A stretch of DNA of 64,000 nt, taken from contig JACJZD010000005.1 in NCBI GenBank assembly GCA_020635795.1, forward strand, positions 1-64,000. The letters run 5' to 3'. Shown piece by piece: positions 1-8,080 of the stretch. The notes below the pieces were generated by a model that saw nothing but the letters and a program-made list of their open reading frames with translations, was not told the DNA's origin and did no database searches. The position numbers and the translations under genes are program-made. The stretch comes from Flavobacteriales bacterium (GTDB lineage: Bacteria; Bacteroidota; Bacteroidia; Flavobacteriales_E; Vicingaceae). Within the stretch, counting starts at the first letter, position 1. Every line of letters begins with the position of its first letter.

Positions 1-1163
1 TAAACACTTCATTCGACAAGAAAAAACTGGCTGAAATTGCTAAAAAAATCAGTACTCTTCCAAAAGATAAAAAATTCATCAGCAAAATTGTACGTCTGTT
101 TGAAGACAGAATTAAAATGGTTGATGAAACCAATCAATTGGATTGGGCAATGGGAGAGCTTTTAGCCTATTCTTCATTGTTAGAAGAAGGTCACATGGTT
201 CGTTTATCAGGACAAGATGTTGAGCGTGGAACGTTCTCGCACCGACATGCTGTGGTTAAAGTAGAAGATTCTGAAGAGGAATATATCCCACTTAATAACA
301 TTTCAAAAACACAACAAAAATTTCATGTTTACAATTCGTTGTTATCGGAATACGGTGTTTTAGGTTTTGAATATGGATATGCGATGGCAACTCCACATGG
401 TTTAACCATTTGGGAAGCTCAGTTTGGTGATTTTAATAATGGTGCTCAAATTATTATTGACCAATTGTTGAGTGCTGCTGAAGAAAAATGGAAAACACAA
501 AACGGTTTGGTAATGTTATTACCTCATGGTTATGAAGGGCAAGGTGCAGAACATTCGAGCGGAAGAATGGAACGCTTTTTACAATTGTGCGCAGAAGACA
601 ACATGATAGTAGCTGATTGTAGTACTCCAGCTAACTATTTCCACCTATTACGTCGTCAGCTAAAATTCAATTTCAGAAAGCCTTTAGTAGTGTTTACTCC
701 AAAAAGTTTATTACGTCACCCTAAATGCGTTTCAAGCATTGAAGAAATGGCAAATGGAGCTTTCCAAGAAATAATTGACGACTCAAAAGCAAATGCTAAA
801 AATGTTGATACAGTGGTTTTCTGTACAGGTAAATTCTATTACGATTTATTAGCTAAACAAGAAGAAATTGGCGGGGCAGATAACATGGCAATAGTTCGAG
901 TTGAACAATTGTATCCTTTACCTCAAAAACAATTGGACAACATTGTTGCAAAATACGGTAAAGCAAAAAAATACATTTGGGCACAAGAAGAACCTGAAAA
1001 TATGGGTGCATGGTGTCACATGTTAAGACATTACACTTCTGTTAAATTAGACGTGATTTCTTTACAAGAAAGTGGTGCTCCTGCAACAGGGTCATCAAAG
1101 GTTCATGCTCGAAGACATAATGCAATCATTAACAAAGTATTTGAAAATTCATTGGTTAGCTAA
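1..1163 (+). CDS. sucA: 2-oxoglutarate dehydrogenase E1 subunit, C-terminal part (5' end outside window)
   Basis: Thiamine-diphosphate E1 subunit of the 2-oxoglutarate dehydrogenase complex, which decarboxylates 2-oxoglutarate in the TCA cycle and passes the succinyl group to SucB. The frame is open to the first base of the window, so the ATG at 117 is only an internal methionine; about 387 codons are visible of a family length near 900-930. Visible hallmarks are the transketolase-like pyrimidine domain stretch LSGQDVERGTFSHRHAVV and the C-terminal EEPENMGAW and SAPATGSSKVH-like motifs. sucB follows after a 144 bp gap holding two hairpin repeats, the usual gene order for this complex. Identity is secure; only the N-terminal half is missing. 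Confidence 0.95.
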   Translation, partial: NTSFDKKKLAEIAKKISTLPKDKKFISKIVRLFEDRIKMVDETNQLDWAMGELLAYSSLLEEGHMVRLSGQDVERGTFSHRHAVVKVEDSEEEYIPLNNISKTQQKFHVYNSLLSEYGVLGFEYGYAMATPHGLTIWEAQFGDFNNGAQIIIDQLLSAAEEKWKTQNGLVMLLPHGYEGQGAEHSSGRMERFLQLCAEDNMIVADCSTPANYFHLLRRQLKFNFRKPLVVFTPKSLLRHPKCVSSIEEMANGAFQEIIDDSKANAKNVDTVVFCTGKFYYDLLAKQEEIGGADNMAIVRVEQLYPLPQKQLDNIVAKYGKAKKYIWAQEEPENMGAWCHMLRHYTSVKLDVISLQESGAPATGSSKVHARRHNAIINKVFENSLVS

Positions 1164-1164
1164 A

Positions 1165-1193
1165 GCCCTCCCCGACCCTCCCGAAGGGAGGGA
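1165..1193. repeat. GC-rich hairpin repeat, copy 1 (sucA-sucB gap)
   Basis: CCCTCCC (1176-1182), a GAA loop and GGGAGGG (1186-1192) form a 7 bp stem right after the sucA stop, preceded by an AGCCCTCCCCGA arm. It resembles the copies at 1269-1293 and 53266-53294 and stands out in this AT-rich genome. It may fold in RNA and attenuate or stabilise the sucA-sucB transcript; that role is inference. Confidence 0.7.
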
Positions 1194-1268
1194 GATGGAC
1201 AGCTTATTTATTTGATAGATAATAGAAATTAAAAAATTATAAATAATAACATTAATCCATAAACCTCA

Positions 1269-1293
1269 TTCCCCCTTCGGGGGTTAGGGGGCT
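1269..1293. repeat. GC-rich hairpin repeat, copy 2 (sucA-sucB gap, inverted orientation)
   Basis: CCCCC (1271-1275), a TTC loop and GGGGG (1279-1283) form a short stem, followed by TTAGGGGGCT. Read on the opposite strand it has the same layout as copy 1 (AGCCCCCTAACCCCCGAAGGGGG-like), so the two copies in this gap face each other. It lies 15 bp upstream of the sucB start codon. Confidence 0.7.
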
Positions 1294-1307
1294 AAATTTT
1301 AAACATT

Positions 1308-2543
1308 ATGGCTTTAGAAATGAAAGTTCCCTCTCCGGGAGAATCAATTACAGAAGTAGAAATTGCAACTTGGTTAGTTGAAGATGGCGATTATGTTGAA
1401 AAAGACCAAGCTATTGCAGAAGTAGATTCTGATAAAGCAACATTAGAATTGCCTGCCGAAGAATCAGGCATTATCACTTTAAAGGCAGCAGAAGGCGATT
1501 TAGTAAAAGTTGGTTCGGTAGTTTGTTTAATCGACACCAAAGCTAAACGCCCAGCAGGTTCCGAGAAAAAAGAAGTTGCTCCTGTTAAAGAAGTGGTAGC
1601 TGAAAAAAAGGCAGAAGTAGTTCCTAACCCAATGCCAGCTTCAAAAACTGATGTAAAAGCTACTCCTGTTGCTAAAGAAATGATTGCAAAAAATAATGTA
1701 AATGCAGTTAAAGTAAGTGGTTCGGGTTCAAATGGTAAAATTACCAAAGCCGATATTGAAGCGTATTTAACAAGCGGATTAACGCCAAATTCAATTGTTG
1801 GATGGGGTGGTACTAGAGACCAAAGCACCGAAAAAATGAGCATGCTTCGAAGAAAAATTGCTTCGAGATTGGTTTCAGTTAAAAACGAAACAGCTATGTT
1901 AACCACCTTTAATGAAGTTGACATGAAACCTTTAATGGATTTACGTGCTAAATACAAAGAATCATTTAAAGAAAAGCATGGTGTAGGTCTTGGTTTTATG
2001 TCGTTTTTTACAAAAGCAGTAACTGAAGCTTTACGTCAATATCCTACCGTAAATTCGATGATTGATGGTGACCAAATGGTTAGCTTTAATTATGCAGATA
2101 TTGGTATTGCTGTAAGTTCTCCAAAAGGCTTAATGGTTCCTGTGGTTAGAAACGCTGAACAAATGAGCTTAGCTGAAATAGAATCAGAAATTAAGCGTTT
2201 AGCTGTAAAAGCTCGTGATGGTAAAATTGATATTACCGATATGGAAGGTGGAACATTTACCATTACCAATGGTGGTGTTTTTGGTTCTATGTTGAGTACT
2301 CCAATTATCAACCCTCCTCAAAGTGCCATTTTAGGCATGCACAACATCGTTGACCGACCAGTTGCCATTGACGGAAAAGTAGAAATTAGACCAATTATGT
2401 TTGTAGCATTAAGCTACGACCACCGTATAATTGACGGTAAAGAATCGGTAGGATTCTTGAAAACGGTTAAAGAAATGCTTGAAAACCCAACCAAAATAAT
2501 TTTTGGAGGTAAAAATCCTGAAGAAGTTTTATTAAATCTTTAA
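1308..2543 (+). CDS. sucB: dihydrolipoyllysine succinyltransferase (2-oxoglutarate dehydrogenase E2)
   Basis: E2 core of the 2-oxoglutarate dehydrogenase complex; it transfers the succinyl group from its lipoyl arm to CoA. Residues 1-75 are a lipoyl domain with the lipoylated lysine at K43 in DSDKAT. A charged/proline linker follows, then a peripheral-subunit-binding domain around 112-152, and the catalytic acyltransferase domain ends with the HRxxDG motif (H372, D376). At 411 residues it is a normal length with a single lipoyl domain. It follows sucA as expected; the two GC-rich hairpins between them could tune the E1:E2 ratio. A pyruvate or branched-chain E2 is possible from the domain plan alone, but the sucA neighbour argues for SucB. 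Confidence 0.95.
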   Translation: MALEMKVPSPGESITEVEIATWLVEDGDYVEKDQAIAEVDSDKATLELPAEESGIITLKAAEGDLVKVGSVVCLIDTKAKRPAGSEKKEVAPVKEVVAEKKAEVVPNPMPASKTDVKATPVAKEMIAKNNVNAVKVSGSGSNGKITKADIEAYLTSGLTPNSIVGWGGTRDQSTEKMSMLRRKIASRLVSVKNETAMLTTFNEVDMKPLMDLRAKYKESFKEKHGVGLGFMSFFTKAVTEALRQYPTVNSMIDGDQMVSFNYADIGIAVSSPKGLMVPVVRNAEQMSLAEIESEIKRLAVKARDGKIDITDMEGGTFTITNGGVFGSMLSTPIINPPQSAILGMHNIVDRPVAIDGKVEIRPIMFVALSYDHRIIDGKESVGFLKTVKEMLENPTKIIFGGKNPEEVLLNL

Positions 2544-2547
2544 ATTA

Positions 2548-2570
2548 AAACCCTGCCAACGGCGGGGTTT
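2548..2570 (+). terminator. intrinsic terminator after sucB
   Basis: AAACCCTGCC pairs with GGCGGGGTTT (one T-G wobble) around a 3 nt AAC loop just after the sucB stop. The U-tract is short, so termination may be partial. Confidence 0.6.
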
Positions 2571-2602
2571 ATAATTAATAACAAATTAAAAATGATATAA
2601 TA

Positions 2603-3061
2603 ATGACCATTAAAATTATCATTTTCTTATTCATCAATTTTGCCGCATTAGGTTTAGGTGGTTTGTTTACAAGTGGTGCAGTAAGTGGAGATTGGTATCA
2701 AAATCTAAACAAAGCACCTTGGACTCCTCCAGGATGGGTCTTCGGTACAGCATGGACATCAATAATGATTTGTTTTGCCATTTACATGGCTTATGCTTGG
2801 CAAAACATTCACAACAAAAATACCTTAATGCTTTTATTTGCTTTACAATGGATATTAAATGTTAGCTGGAATCCCTTGTTTTTTAAATATCATCAAGTTG
2901 TTATTGGGTTATTAGTCATTGTTTCACTTACCTTGTTGGTTGGATATTTGTTTTTCGCTTATTTTCATCAACTTAAAATCAAATCTTTATTATTACTCCC
3001 CTATGTGGTTTGGATGTTGATTGCTACTTCGTTAAATACATATATTTTCTTTAAAAATTAA
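2603..3061 (+). CDS. tspO: TspO/MBR family membrane protein
   Basis: Small integral membrane protein of the TspO/translocator family, whose bacterial members bind porphyrins or other tetrapyrroles and modulate stress responses. At 152 residues with five predicted hydrophobic helices and many tryptophans it matches the family. The first loop motif WYQNLNKAPWTPPGWVFG followed by TAWT, and the later NVSWNPLFF, are characteristic. It has its own start 60 bp after sucB, beyond a terminator, and the next gene begins 4 bp after its stop, so it is probably co-transcribed with the trans-sulfuration enzyme. The physiological ligand cannot be read from sequence. Confidence 0.9.
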   Translation: MTIKIIIFLFINFAALGLGGLFTSGAVSGDWYQNLNKAPWTPPGWVFGTAWTSIMICFAIYMAYAWQNIHNKNTLMLLFALQWILNVSWNPLFFKYHQVVIGLLVIVSLTLLVGYLFFAYFHQLKIKSLLLLPYVVWMLIATSLNTYIFFKN

Positions 3062-3065
3062 AGGA

Positions 3066-4223
3066 ATGAAACACCCTTCAAATATGAAATTTGGCACTAA
3101 AGTAATTCATGCTGGACAAGAACCAGACCCAACTACTGGTGCTATAATGACTCCCATTTACCAAACCTCAACTTTTTGGCAAGAAAGTCCAGGCTACCAC
3201 AAAGGATATGCTTATGCAAGGGGTAAAAACCCAACACGTTCAGCTTTAGAAAAATGTTTAGCCGAATTAGAAGGGGCAAAACATGCCTTATGTTTTAGTA
3301 GCGGAATGGGGGCTATTGATGCCGTAATAAAATTGTTACGCCCTGGTGATGAAGTTATTACAGGAAATGATTTGTATGGTGGTAGTTATCGAATGTTTAC
3401 CCAAGTGTTTGCACCAATGGGTATCAAATTTCACTTCATTGATATAAAAGATGAAAATGCCATTAAAAATACCATTAACAAAAACACCAAGCTGATTTGG
3501 CTGGAAACACCAACCAATCCCACTATGCAAATTATCGATATTGCTGTTTGCACAAAAATTGCAAAAGACAACAACTTAATTTGTGCTGTTGACAACACTT
3601 TTGCTTCGCCATACTTGCAAAACCCACTAGCATTAGGTGCTGATATCGTTATGCATTCTGCAACAAAGTATTTAGGCGGTCATAGCGACGTAATAATGGG
3701 TGCTTTATGCCTGAGTAACGATGATTTATATACTCAGCTAGCATTTATTCAAAACAGCTGTGGAGCTACGCCTGGTCCGATGGATAGTTTTTTAGTGCTT
3801 CGAGGCATTAAAACCTTACACATTCGTATGGAAAGACATTGTTTTAATGGACGAAAAGTTGCTGAATTTTTAAAAAATCATCCTAAAATAGATAAGATTT
3901 ACTGGCCTGGTTTTACCGATCATCCAAACCATGAAATTGCTAAAAAGCAAATGCGTGATTTTGGTGGTATGATTTCGTTCTCCTTAAAAGGAAACAAACA
4001 AGCAGATGCTTTTAAAATTGCATCGAGCATGAAAATATTTTCTTTGGCTGAGTCGTTAGGTGGAGTTGAGTCGTTGGTTAACCATCCTGCAACCATGACT
4101 CATGCTTCTATTCCAAAAGAAGAACGAGATAAAGCTGGTGTGGTAGAATCTTTACTTCGTTTAAGTGTGGGAATTGAGGATATTGACGATTTAATTGCTG
4201 ATTTAACACAAGCTTTAAACTAA
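3066..4223 (+). CDS. trans-sulfuration PLP-dependent enzyme (cystathionine gamma-synthase / beta- or gamma-lyase family)
   Basis: Cys/Met-metabolism PLP enzyme of fold type I, 385 residues as usual. The Schiff-base lysine is K201 in HSATKYLGGHSDV; the N-terminal YQTSTFWQES and YARGKNPTR stretches form part of the active site across the dimer, and SLGGVESL followed by HPATMTH is the C-terminal signature. Members make cystathionine from activated homoserine (MetB) or cleave cystathionine or methionine (MetC, CGL, MGL), and these cannot be separated reliably by eye, so no symbol is given. The gene starts 4 bp after tspO and lies 12 bp before the SDR gene, suggesting one transcript. Confidence 0.9.
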   Translation: MKHPSNMKFGTKVIHAGQEPDPTTGAIMTPIYQTSTFWQESPGYHKGYAYARGKNPTRSALEKCLAELEGAKHALCFSSGMGAIDAVIKLLRPGDEVITGNDLYGGSYRMFTQVFAPMGIKFHFIDIKDENAIKNTINKNTKLIWLETPTNPTMQIIDIAVCTKIAKDNNLICAVDNTFASPYLQNPLALGADIVMHSATKYLGGHSDVIMGALCLSNDDLYTQLAFIQNSCGATPGPMDSFLVLRGIKTLHIRMERHCFNGRKVAEFLKNHPKIDKIYWPGFTDHPNHEIAKKQMRDFGGMISFSLKGNKQADAFKIASSMKIFSLAESLGGVESLVNHPATMTHASIPKEERDKAGVVESLLRLSVGIEDIDDLIADLTQALN

Positions 4224-4235
4224 ATTATAGATTTT

Positions 4236-4958
4236 ATGAATTACTTTTTTGTAACAGGTTCTAGCAAGGGTTTAGGTAAAGCCATTGCTGACCAACTTTT
4301 ACAAAACCCCATTAATTTTGTATTCGGATATGCCAGAAGCAATACCATTAATCATGAACAATACTACCACAAACTGATTGATTTTTCAAATTTAGAAGTC
4401 GTTCAAAAACTTCGCTTTCCTGAATTGAAAGATGCCAATAGATTAGTTTTGATAAACAATGCTGGAAGCGTTGGTGAAATCAAACACGTAGGTCATTTAT
4501 CACCTCAAAAAATAATTGAATGTTACAACATTAACCTAGTTGTGCCTACCATTATTACTAACGAGTTTTTAAAAACCTATCAAAAAAACAATATAGAAAT
4601 TTTGATTGTTAACATCAGTTCTGGTGCAGGGCAATCAGCAATAGATGGTTGGAGCGTGTATTGTGCCACCAAAGCAGGAGTTGATATGTTTAGCAGAGTA
4701 ACACAGGAAGAAGCTACCATTAACAAAACAAAAGTAAAGGTGTTGAGCATTGCTCCGGGAATTATCGATACCGATATGCAAAAAGATATTCGTAATGCTG
4801 ATGAAGGAAATTTTTCTAATGTTGCACGCTTTGTTGAATATAAAAAGAATGGTGATTTATCTACAGCCGAAGCAGCAGCAGGAAAAATACTTCAATTCAT
4901 CAACAACCCCAATTTATCACAACAAGTGGTTTGTTCTGTTAGAGATTTAACAAACTAG
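4236..4958 (+). CDS. short-chain dehydrogenase/reductase (SDR)
   Basis: NAD(P)-dependent Rossmann-fold oxidoreductase, 240 residues. The nucleotide-binding motif TGSSKGLGKA is at the N-terminus, NNAG follows near residue 75, the catalytic serine is in NISSGAG, and the catalytic pair is Y142 and K146 (YCATK). The layout SIAPGIIDTDM after the active site is also typical. Overall it resembles the sepiapterin-reductase/benzil-reductase branch of small SDRs, but the substrate cannot be assigned. It is the last gene of the run that begins with tspO. Confidence 0.85.
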   Translation: MNYFFVTGSSKGLGKAIADQLLQNPINFVFGYARSNTINHEQYYHKLIDFSNLEVVQKLRFPELKDANRLVLINNAGSVGEIKHVGHLSPQKIIECYNINLVVPTIITNEFLKTYQKNNIEILIVNISSGAGQSAIDGWSVYCATKAGVDMFSRVTQEEATINKTKVKVLSIAPGIIDTDMQKDIRNADEGNFSNVARFVEYKKNGDLSTAEAAAGKILQFINNPNLSQQVVCSVRDLTN

Positions 4959-5031
4959 TTCCATTTAAAACCACTCAGCACAAAAAAATTACCGTTAGTC
5001 AAATGGCGTGGTTTTTTACCTTTTTTTTAAT

Positions 5032-5039
5032 TATATTTG
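5032..5039 (+). promoter_or_regulatory. candidate -7 promoter element TATATTTG (M43 protease)
   Basis: Exact match to the Bacteroidota -7 consensus TAnnTTTG, 55 bp upstream of the M43 protease start; no clear -33 TTG is visible. Confidence 0.45.
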
Positions 5040-5094
5040 AACAAGTTGATAGTTAACTCTATATCAACATCTTAAACTAACTAAACTAAACACG

Positions 5095-7212
5095 ATGAAA
5101 AAAACATTACTTTCTTTTTTTGTTCTTTCTTTAATTGCCTCTACTACCACACTAAAATCGCAAAGCAAATCAGCGAATTGGTGTAGAACTGATGAGCAAA
5201 CACAATTGCTTGAACAAATGAACCCTGCAATTATTCAACAACGTCAGGAAGCAGAAGATTTTATTAGCAATTTTAAAAGCACTTATGACCCAACTGCAAA
5301 AAAAGCTACCATTATAATTCCTATTGTATTTCACGTTATAACATACAATGGTAATGGTAATGCCACTAAAGCAGACATTCAGCAAGTAGTTAATGTTTTA
5401 AATCAAGATTTTAAACGCTTAAACCCTGATGCTGGAAGTACACGTGCTATTTTTCAGCCTTACGCTGCCTCTTTAGATATTGAATTTAGATTAGCTACAA
5501 AAGATCCAAACGGAAATTGTACCGAAGGTATTGTTAGAGTTGAAAATGCTCAAACCATGAATGCTTCGGATGCCATTAAATCGGTAAGTTATTGGGATAG
5601 CAAAAAGTATTTTAATGTTTGGGTGGTTGATTTAATCAATGGTTCTAATCCTCCAAGTTATGTAGCTGGTTATGCTCAATTTCCATCAAGTGGAATTAAC
5701 AGTACTTATGGTGTGGTAATTGACAATTCTTTTCTAGTTGGAAGAACTCTAACCCACGAAATTGGTCACTGTTTTAACCTGTTTCACACTTTTCAAAGTG
5801 GTTGCGGTTTTAGTTGTGGTTCTTCTGGCGATATGTGTTGCGATACTCCTCCTGTTTCAACCTCTAGTGGAACTTGTGATTATACCGAAAACACTTGTTC
5901 TAATGACAATACCGGAGGTTCTCCATATGGAGGAAATGTATTAGATCAAATAGAAAACTACATGAGCTACAATGCTTGCCAAAACATGTTTAGTTTAGAT
6001 CAAAAAACAAGAATGATGGCAACATTAAACTCTACAAATACCACTACTGGTTTAGCTCAATTGTGGACTCCATCTAACTTAACATTTACAGGTACTGCCG
6101 ACCCTTATAATCCAAACCCAATATGTATTCCTTGGGGGGCTGACTTTACATACAACAAACAATATTTGTGCGAAGGTGATGCTGTTACATTTTCTGATTT
6201 AAATACTTACAACGCTACTCCTACTTTATGGGACTGGACTTTTACAGGTGGAACGCCAAACGTATCGAACGTAGCATCTCCAGTAATTACCTACAACACG
6301 GCTGGTAGTTATGGTGCAACTTATTCGCCAGGTACATCTGCTGGATATTACACTCCAGCGGTTTCTAAAAGCAACATTATTACGGTAAGCACAATTGCTG
6401 CTCAGTTTACCCTACCGTTTGTTGAAGGTATGGAAAATACCACTTCGTTTAACAACGATTGGACCATAAATACTCAAAGTGGTAATGCTTGGCAAAATTC
6501 AACCATAGCTGCTTATTCCGGAAGCAGATCGTTAAGAGTTAACAATTTGAGCAATGTTGCTAACGATGTTACTGAAGCCATTTCTCCATCGTTTAACTTG
6601 GCATCGGTACAAAATCCAACACTTGATTTTAAAGCTGCTTATGCTAAAAAAGCTACTGGTAGTAGTAACGACCAATTGATTATTTATTCTTCTATTGATT
6701 GTGGTGCTTCGTGGCAAATTGTAACCATTAAAACAGCTTCTACGTTGTCGAGTGCTCCTGCAACAAACAGTGCGTTTACCCCTTCAGGACAATCGCAATG
6801 GAAAACACATACAGCAACAATAAATGCTACATTGGCTAGTAAATCTAATGTTCGATTTAAATTTTACTTTAAAAGCAATGGCGGTAACAACATTTACATT
6901 GATGATATTAATCTTGATGGTACTGTTGGTATTGAAGAAACCAAATTGGTAAACAACTTAACCGTTTACCCTAACCCAACAACAGAAAGTGCTTTTGTAA
7001 GCTTTAACTTAATTGGTAACGTTAAAAACTTAAACATTACCTTAAGAGATGTATTGGGTAAAGAAGTAACCAAAATAATTAACGGACAAGCTTTTGCTGC
7101 TGGTAAATATACCTTAAGTATTGACCAACAAAAGAAATTACAATCGGGGCTTTATTTTATTGAGTTTAATGCCGATAATAAAGTAACCGTAGAAAAATTA
7201 GTGGTTAAATAA
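5095..7212 (+). CDS. secreted M43 (pappalysin-type) zinc metalloprotease with T9SS sorting domain
   Basis: Predicted extracellular protease of 705 residues. An N-terminal signal peptide (1-22) precedes the M43 catalytic domain: HEIGHCFNLFH (H221, H225, H231 as zinc ligands, E222 catalytic) and a Met-turn NYMSYNACQNM. Cysteine-rich loops follow the zinc site. Downstream are a PKD-like segment (DWTFTGG, about 375-430), a jelly-roll-like domain (about 440-610, FKAAYAKKAT...), and a C-terminal type IX sorting domain from about residue 618 (VYPNPTTES ... LQSGLYFIEF ... VEKLVVK). The conserved glycine of HExxHxxGxxH is Asn228 here. It is transcribed alone, with its own -7 element and a strong terminator. 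Export to the surface by T9SS is inferred from the tail. Confidence 0.93.
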   Translation: MKKTLLSFFVLSLIASTTTLKSQSKSANWCRTDEQTQLLEQMNPAIIQQRQEAEDFISNFKSTYDPTAKKATIIIPIVFHVITYNGNGNATKADIQQVVNVLNQDFKRLNPDAGSTRAIFQPYAASLDIEFRLATKDPNGNCTEGIVRVENAQTMNASDAIKSVSYWDSKKYFNVWVVDLINGSNPPSYVAGYAQFPSSGINSTYGVVIDNSFLVGRTLTHEIGHCFNLFHTFQSGCGFSCGSSGDMCCDTPPVSTSSGTCDYTENTCSNDNTGGSPYGGNVLDQIENYMSYNACQNMFSLDQKTRMMATLNSTNTTTGLAQLWTPSNLTFTGTADPYNPNPICIPWGADFTYNKQYLCEGDAVTFSDLNTYNATPTLWDWTFTGGTPNVSNVASPVITYNTAGSYGATYSPGTSAGYYTPAVSKSNIITVSTIAAQFTLPFVEGMENTTSFNNDWTINTQSGNAWQNSTIAAYSGSRSLRVNNLSNVANDVTEAISPSFNLASVQNPTLDFKAAYAKKATGSSNDQLIIYSSIDCGASWQIVTIKTASTLSSAPATNSAFTPSGQSQWKTHTATINATLASKSNVRFKFYFKSNGGNNIYIDDINLDGTVGIEETKLVNNLTVYPNPTTESAFVSFNLIGNVKNLNITLRDVLGKEVTKIINGQAFAAGKYTLSIDQQKKLQSGLYFIEFNADNKVTVEKLVVK

Positions 7213-7241
7213 GTCTTTAGTTTTTTAATTTTAATTTGATA

Positions 7242-7276
7242 AAAAAGTCCGGTAGAATTCTGCCGGACTTTTTTTG
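7242..7276 (+). terminator. strong intrinsic terminator after M43 protease gene
   Basis: AAGTCCGG and CCGGACTT pair, with an AGAATTCT palindrome extending the stem inward, followed by seven or more T residues. This is one of the clearest terminators in the window. Confidence 0.9.
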
Positions 7277-7290
7277 TTTTATATTTTAAT

Positions 7291-7298
7291 TACTTTTG
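7291..7298 (+). promoter_or_regulatory. candidate -7 promoter element TACTTTTG
   Basis: Match to TAnnTTTG between the M43 terminator and the next gene, about 70 bp upstream of the 7367 start codon. The same TTACTTTTGAA string occurs upstream of holB. Confidence 0.45.
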
Positions 7299-7366
7299 AA
7301 AAAGATTGATATAATATTTAATAGATATATTATTTAATAGACTAATTATCTCTAAAACTAACGACA

Positions 7367-7951
7367 ATGGCAAAATCAATTCTAAAAATCACATTACTAT
7401 TAGGGCTAACAGTGGTACTTTTATCTTTTGCTACACCTATTGGTTGGTTTAGTGCTGGAAGTAAGCCGAAAAGCTATGAAATGGGAATTGACAAAGGTTC
7501 TGGACAAGATGGTAAAAATGCCGCAACTATTAAATCAATTGACAAAAAAATTGATGGTTTCGGGACACTAATGCAACAAAGTAAACCTGGCAAATTTCTT
7601 GGTAAACGAGTTAGAATGACCGGTTTTGTAAAATCTGAAAACGTTTTAAATTGGGCTGGAATTTGGTTACGTGTTGACGAAACTGGCTCAAAACAACCGC
7701 TTTCATTTGACAATATGAGTGACAGACCCATTAAAAGTACTACAGACTGGACAAAATATGAAATTGTTCTTGATGTTCCAAGTAATGCATCACTTATCGC
7801 ATATGGGGCATTACTAGGTGGAACAGGTCAAATTTGGTTTGATAATATATCATTTGAAGTAGTAGGTGATGATATTCCAACAACAGGCTCTGTAAAAGGG
7901 AAAAAATCTGCTACACAAGATGAGCCTATAAATCTTGACTTTGAAAAATAA
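7367..7951 (+). CDS. secreted protein with galactose-binding-like (CBM-type) domain, function unknown
   Basis: A 194-residue protein with an N-terminal hydrophobic signal (about 1-25) and one compact domain from about 35 to 170. The stretch GFGTLMQ ... KRVRMTGFVKSENVLNWAGIWLRVD ... FDNMSDRPIKSTTDWTKYEIVLDVP ... GQIWFDNISFEVVG resembles the beta-sandwich domain that in Bacilli occurs as the C-terminal part of some AraC/MerR-type regulators. Here there is no DNA-binding domain and the protein is exported. The tail is charged and low complexity. A binding role for carbohydrate or another small ligand is inference. It stands alone between a -7 element and a bidirectional terminator shared with gyrB. 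Confidence 0.7.
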   Translation: MAKSILKITLLLGLTVVLLSFATPIGWFSAGSKPKSYEMGIDKGSGQDGKNAATIKSIDKKIDGFGTLMQQSKPGKFLGKRVRMTGFVKSENVLNWAGIWLRVDETGSKQPLSFDNMSDRPIKSTTDWTKYEIVLDVPSNASLIAYGALLGGTGQIWFDNISFEVVGDDIPTTGSVKGKKSATQDEPINLDFEK

Positions 7952-8023
7952 TATCTTTATGTATAAACATTTGTGCTGAAAAGTCGTCTCATGGGAAATG
8001 GGTAAACCGTTAAAATAATTAAC

Positions 8024-8061
8024 AAAAAAAGCCCCCAAAGCAATACTTTGGGGCTTTTTTT
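8024..8061. terminator. bidirectional terminator between the 7367 gene and gyrB
   Basis: A-tract, GCCCC(C)AAAG, a short loop, CTTTGGGGC and a T-tract, lying in the convergent gap. It is A-rich before and T-rich after, so it can terminate transcription on both strands. Confidence 0.85.
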
Positions 8062-8080
8062 ATTTTTCATCTACTCTTAA

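Noticed and set aside
1391..1957. 188-codon open frame on the minus strand inside sucB
   Set aside because: Antisense shadow of a well-supported gene; no domain, no promoter, and its residue pattern is the reverse image of sucB codon bias.
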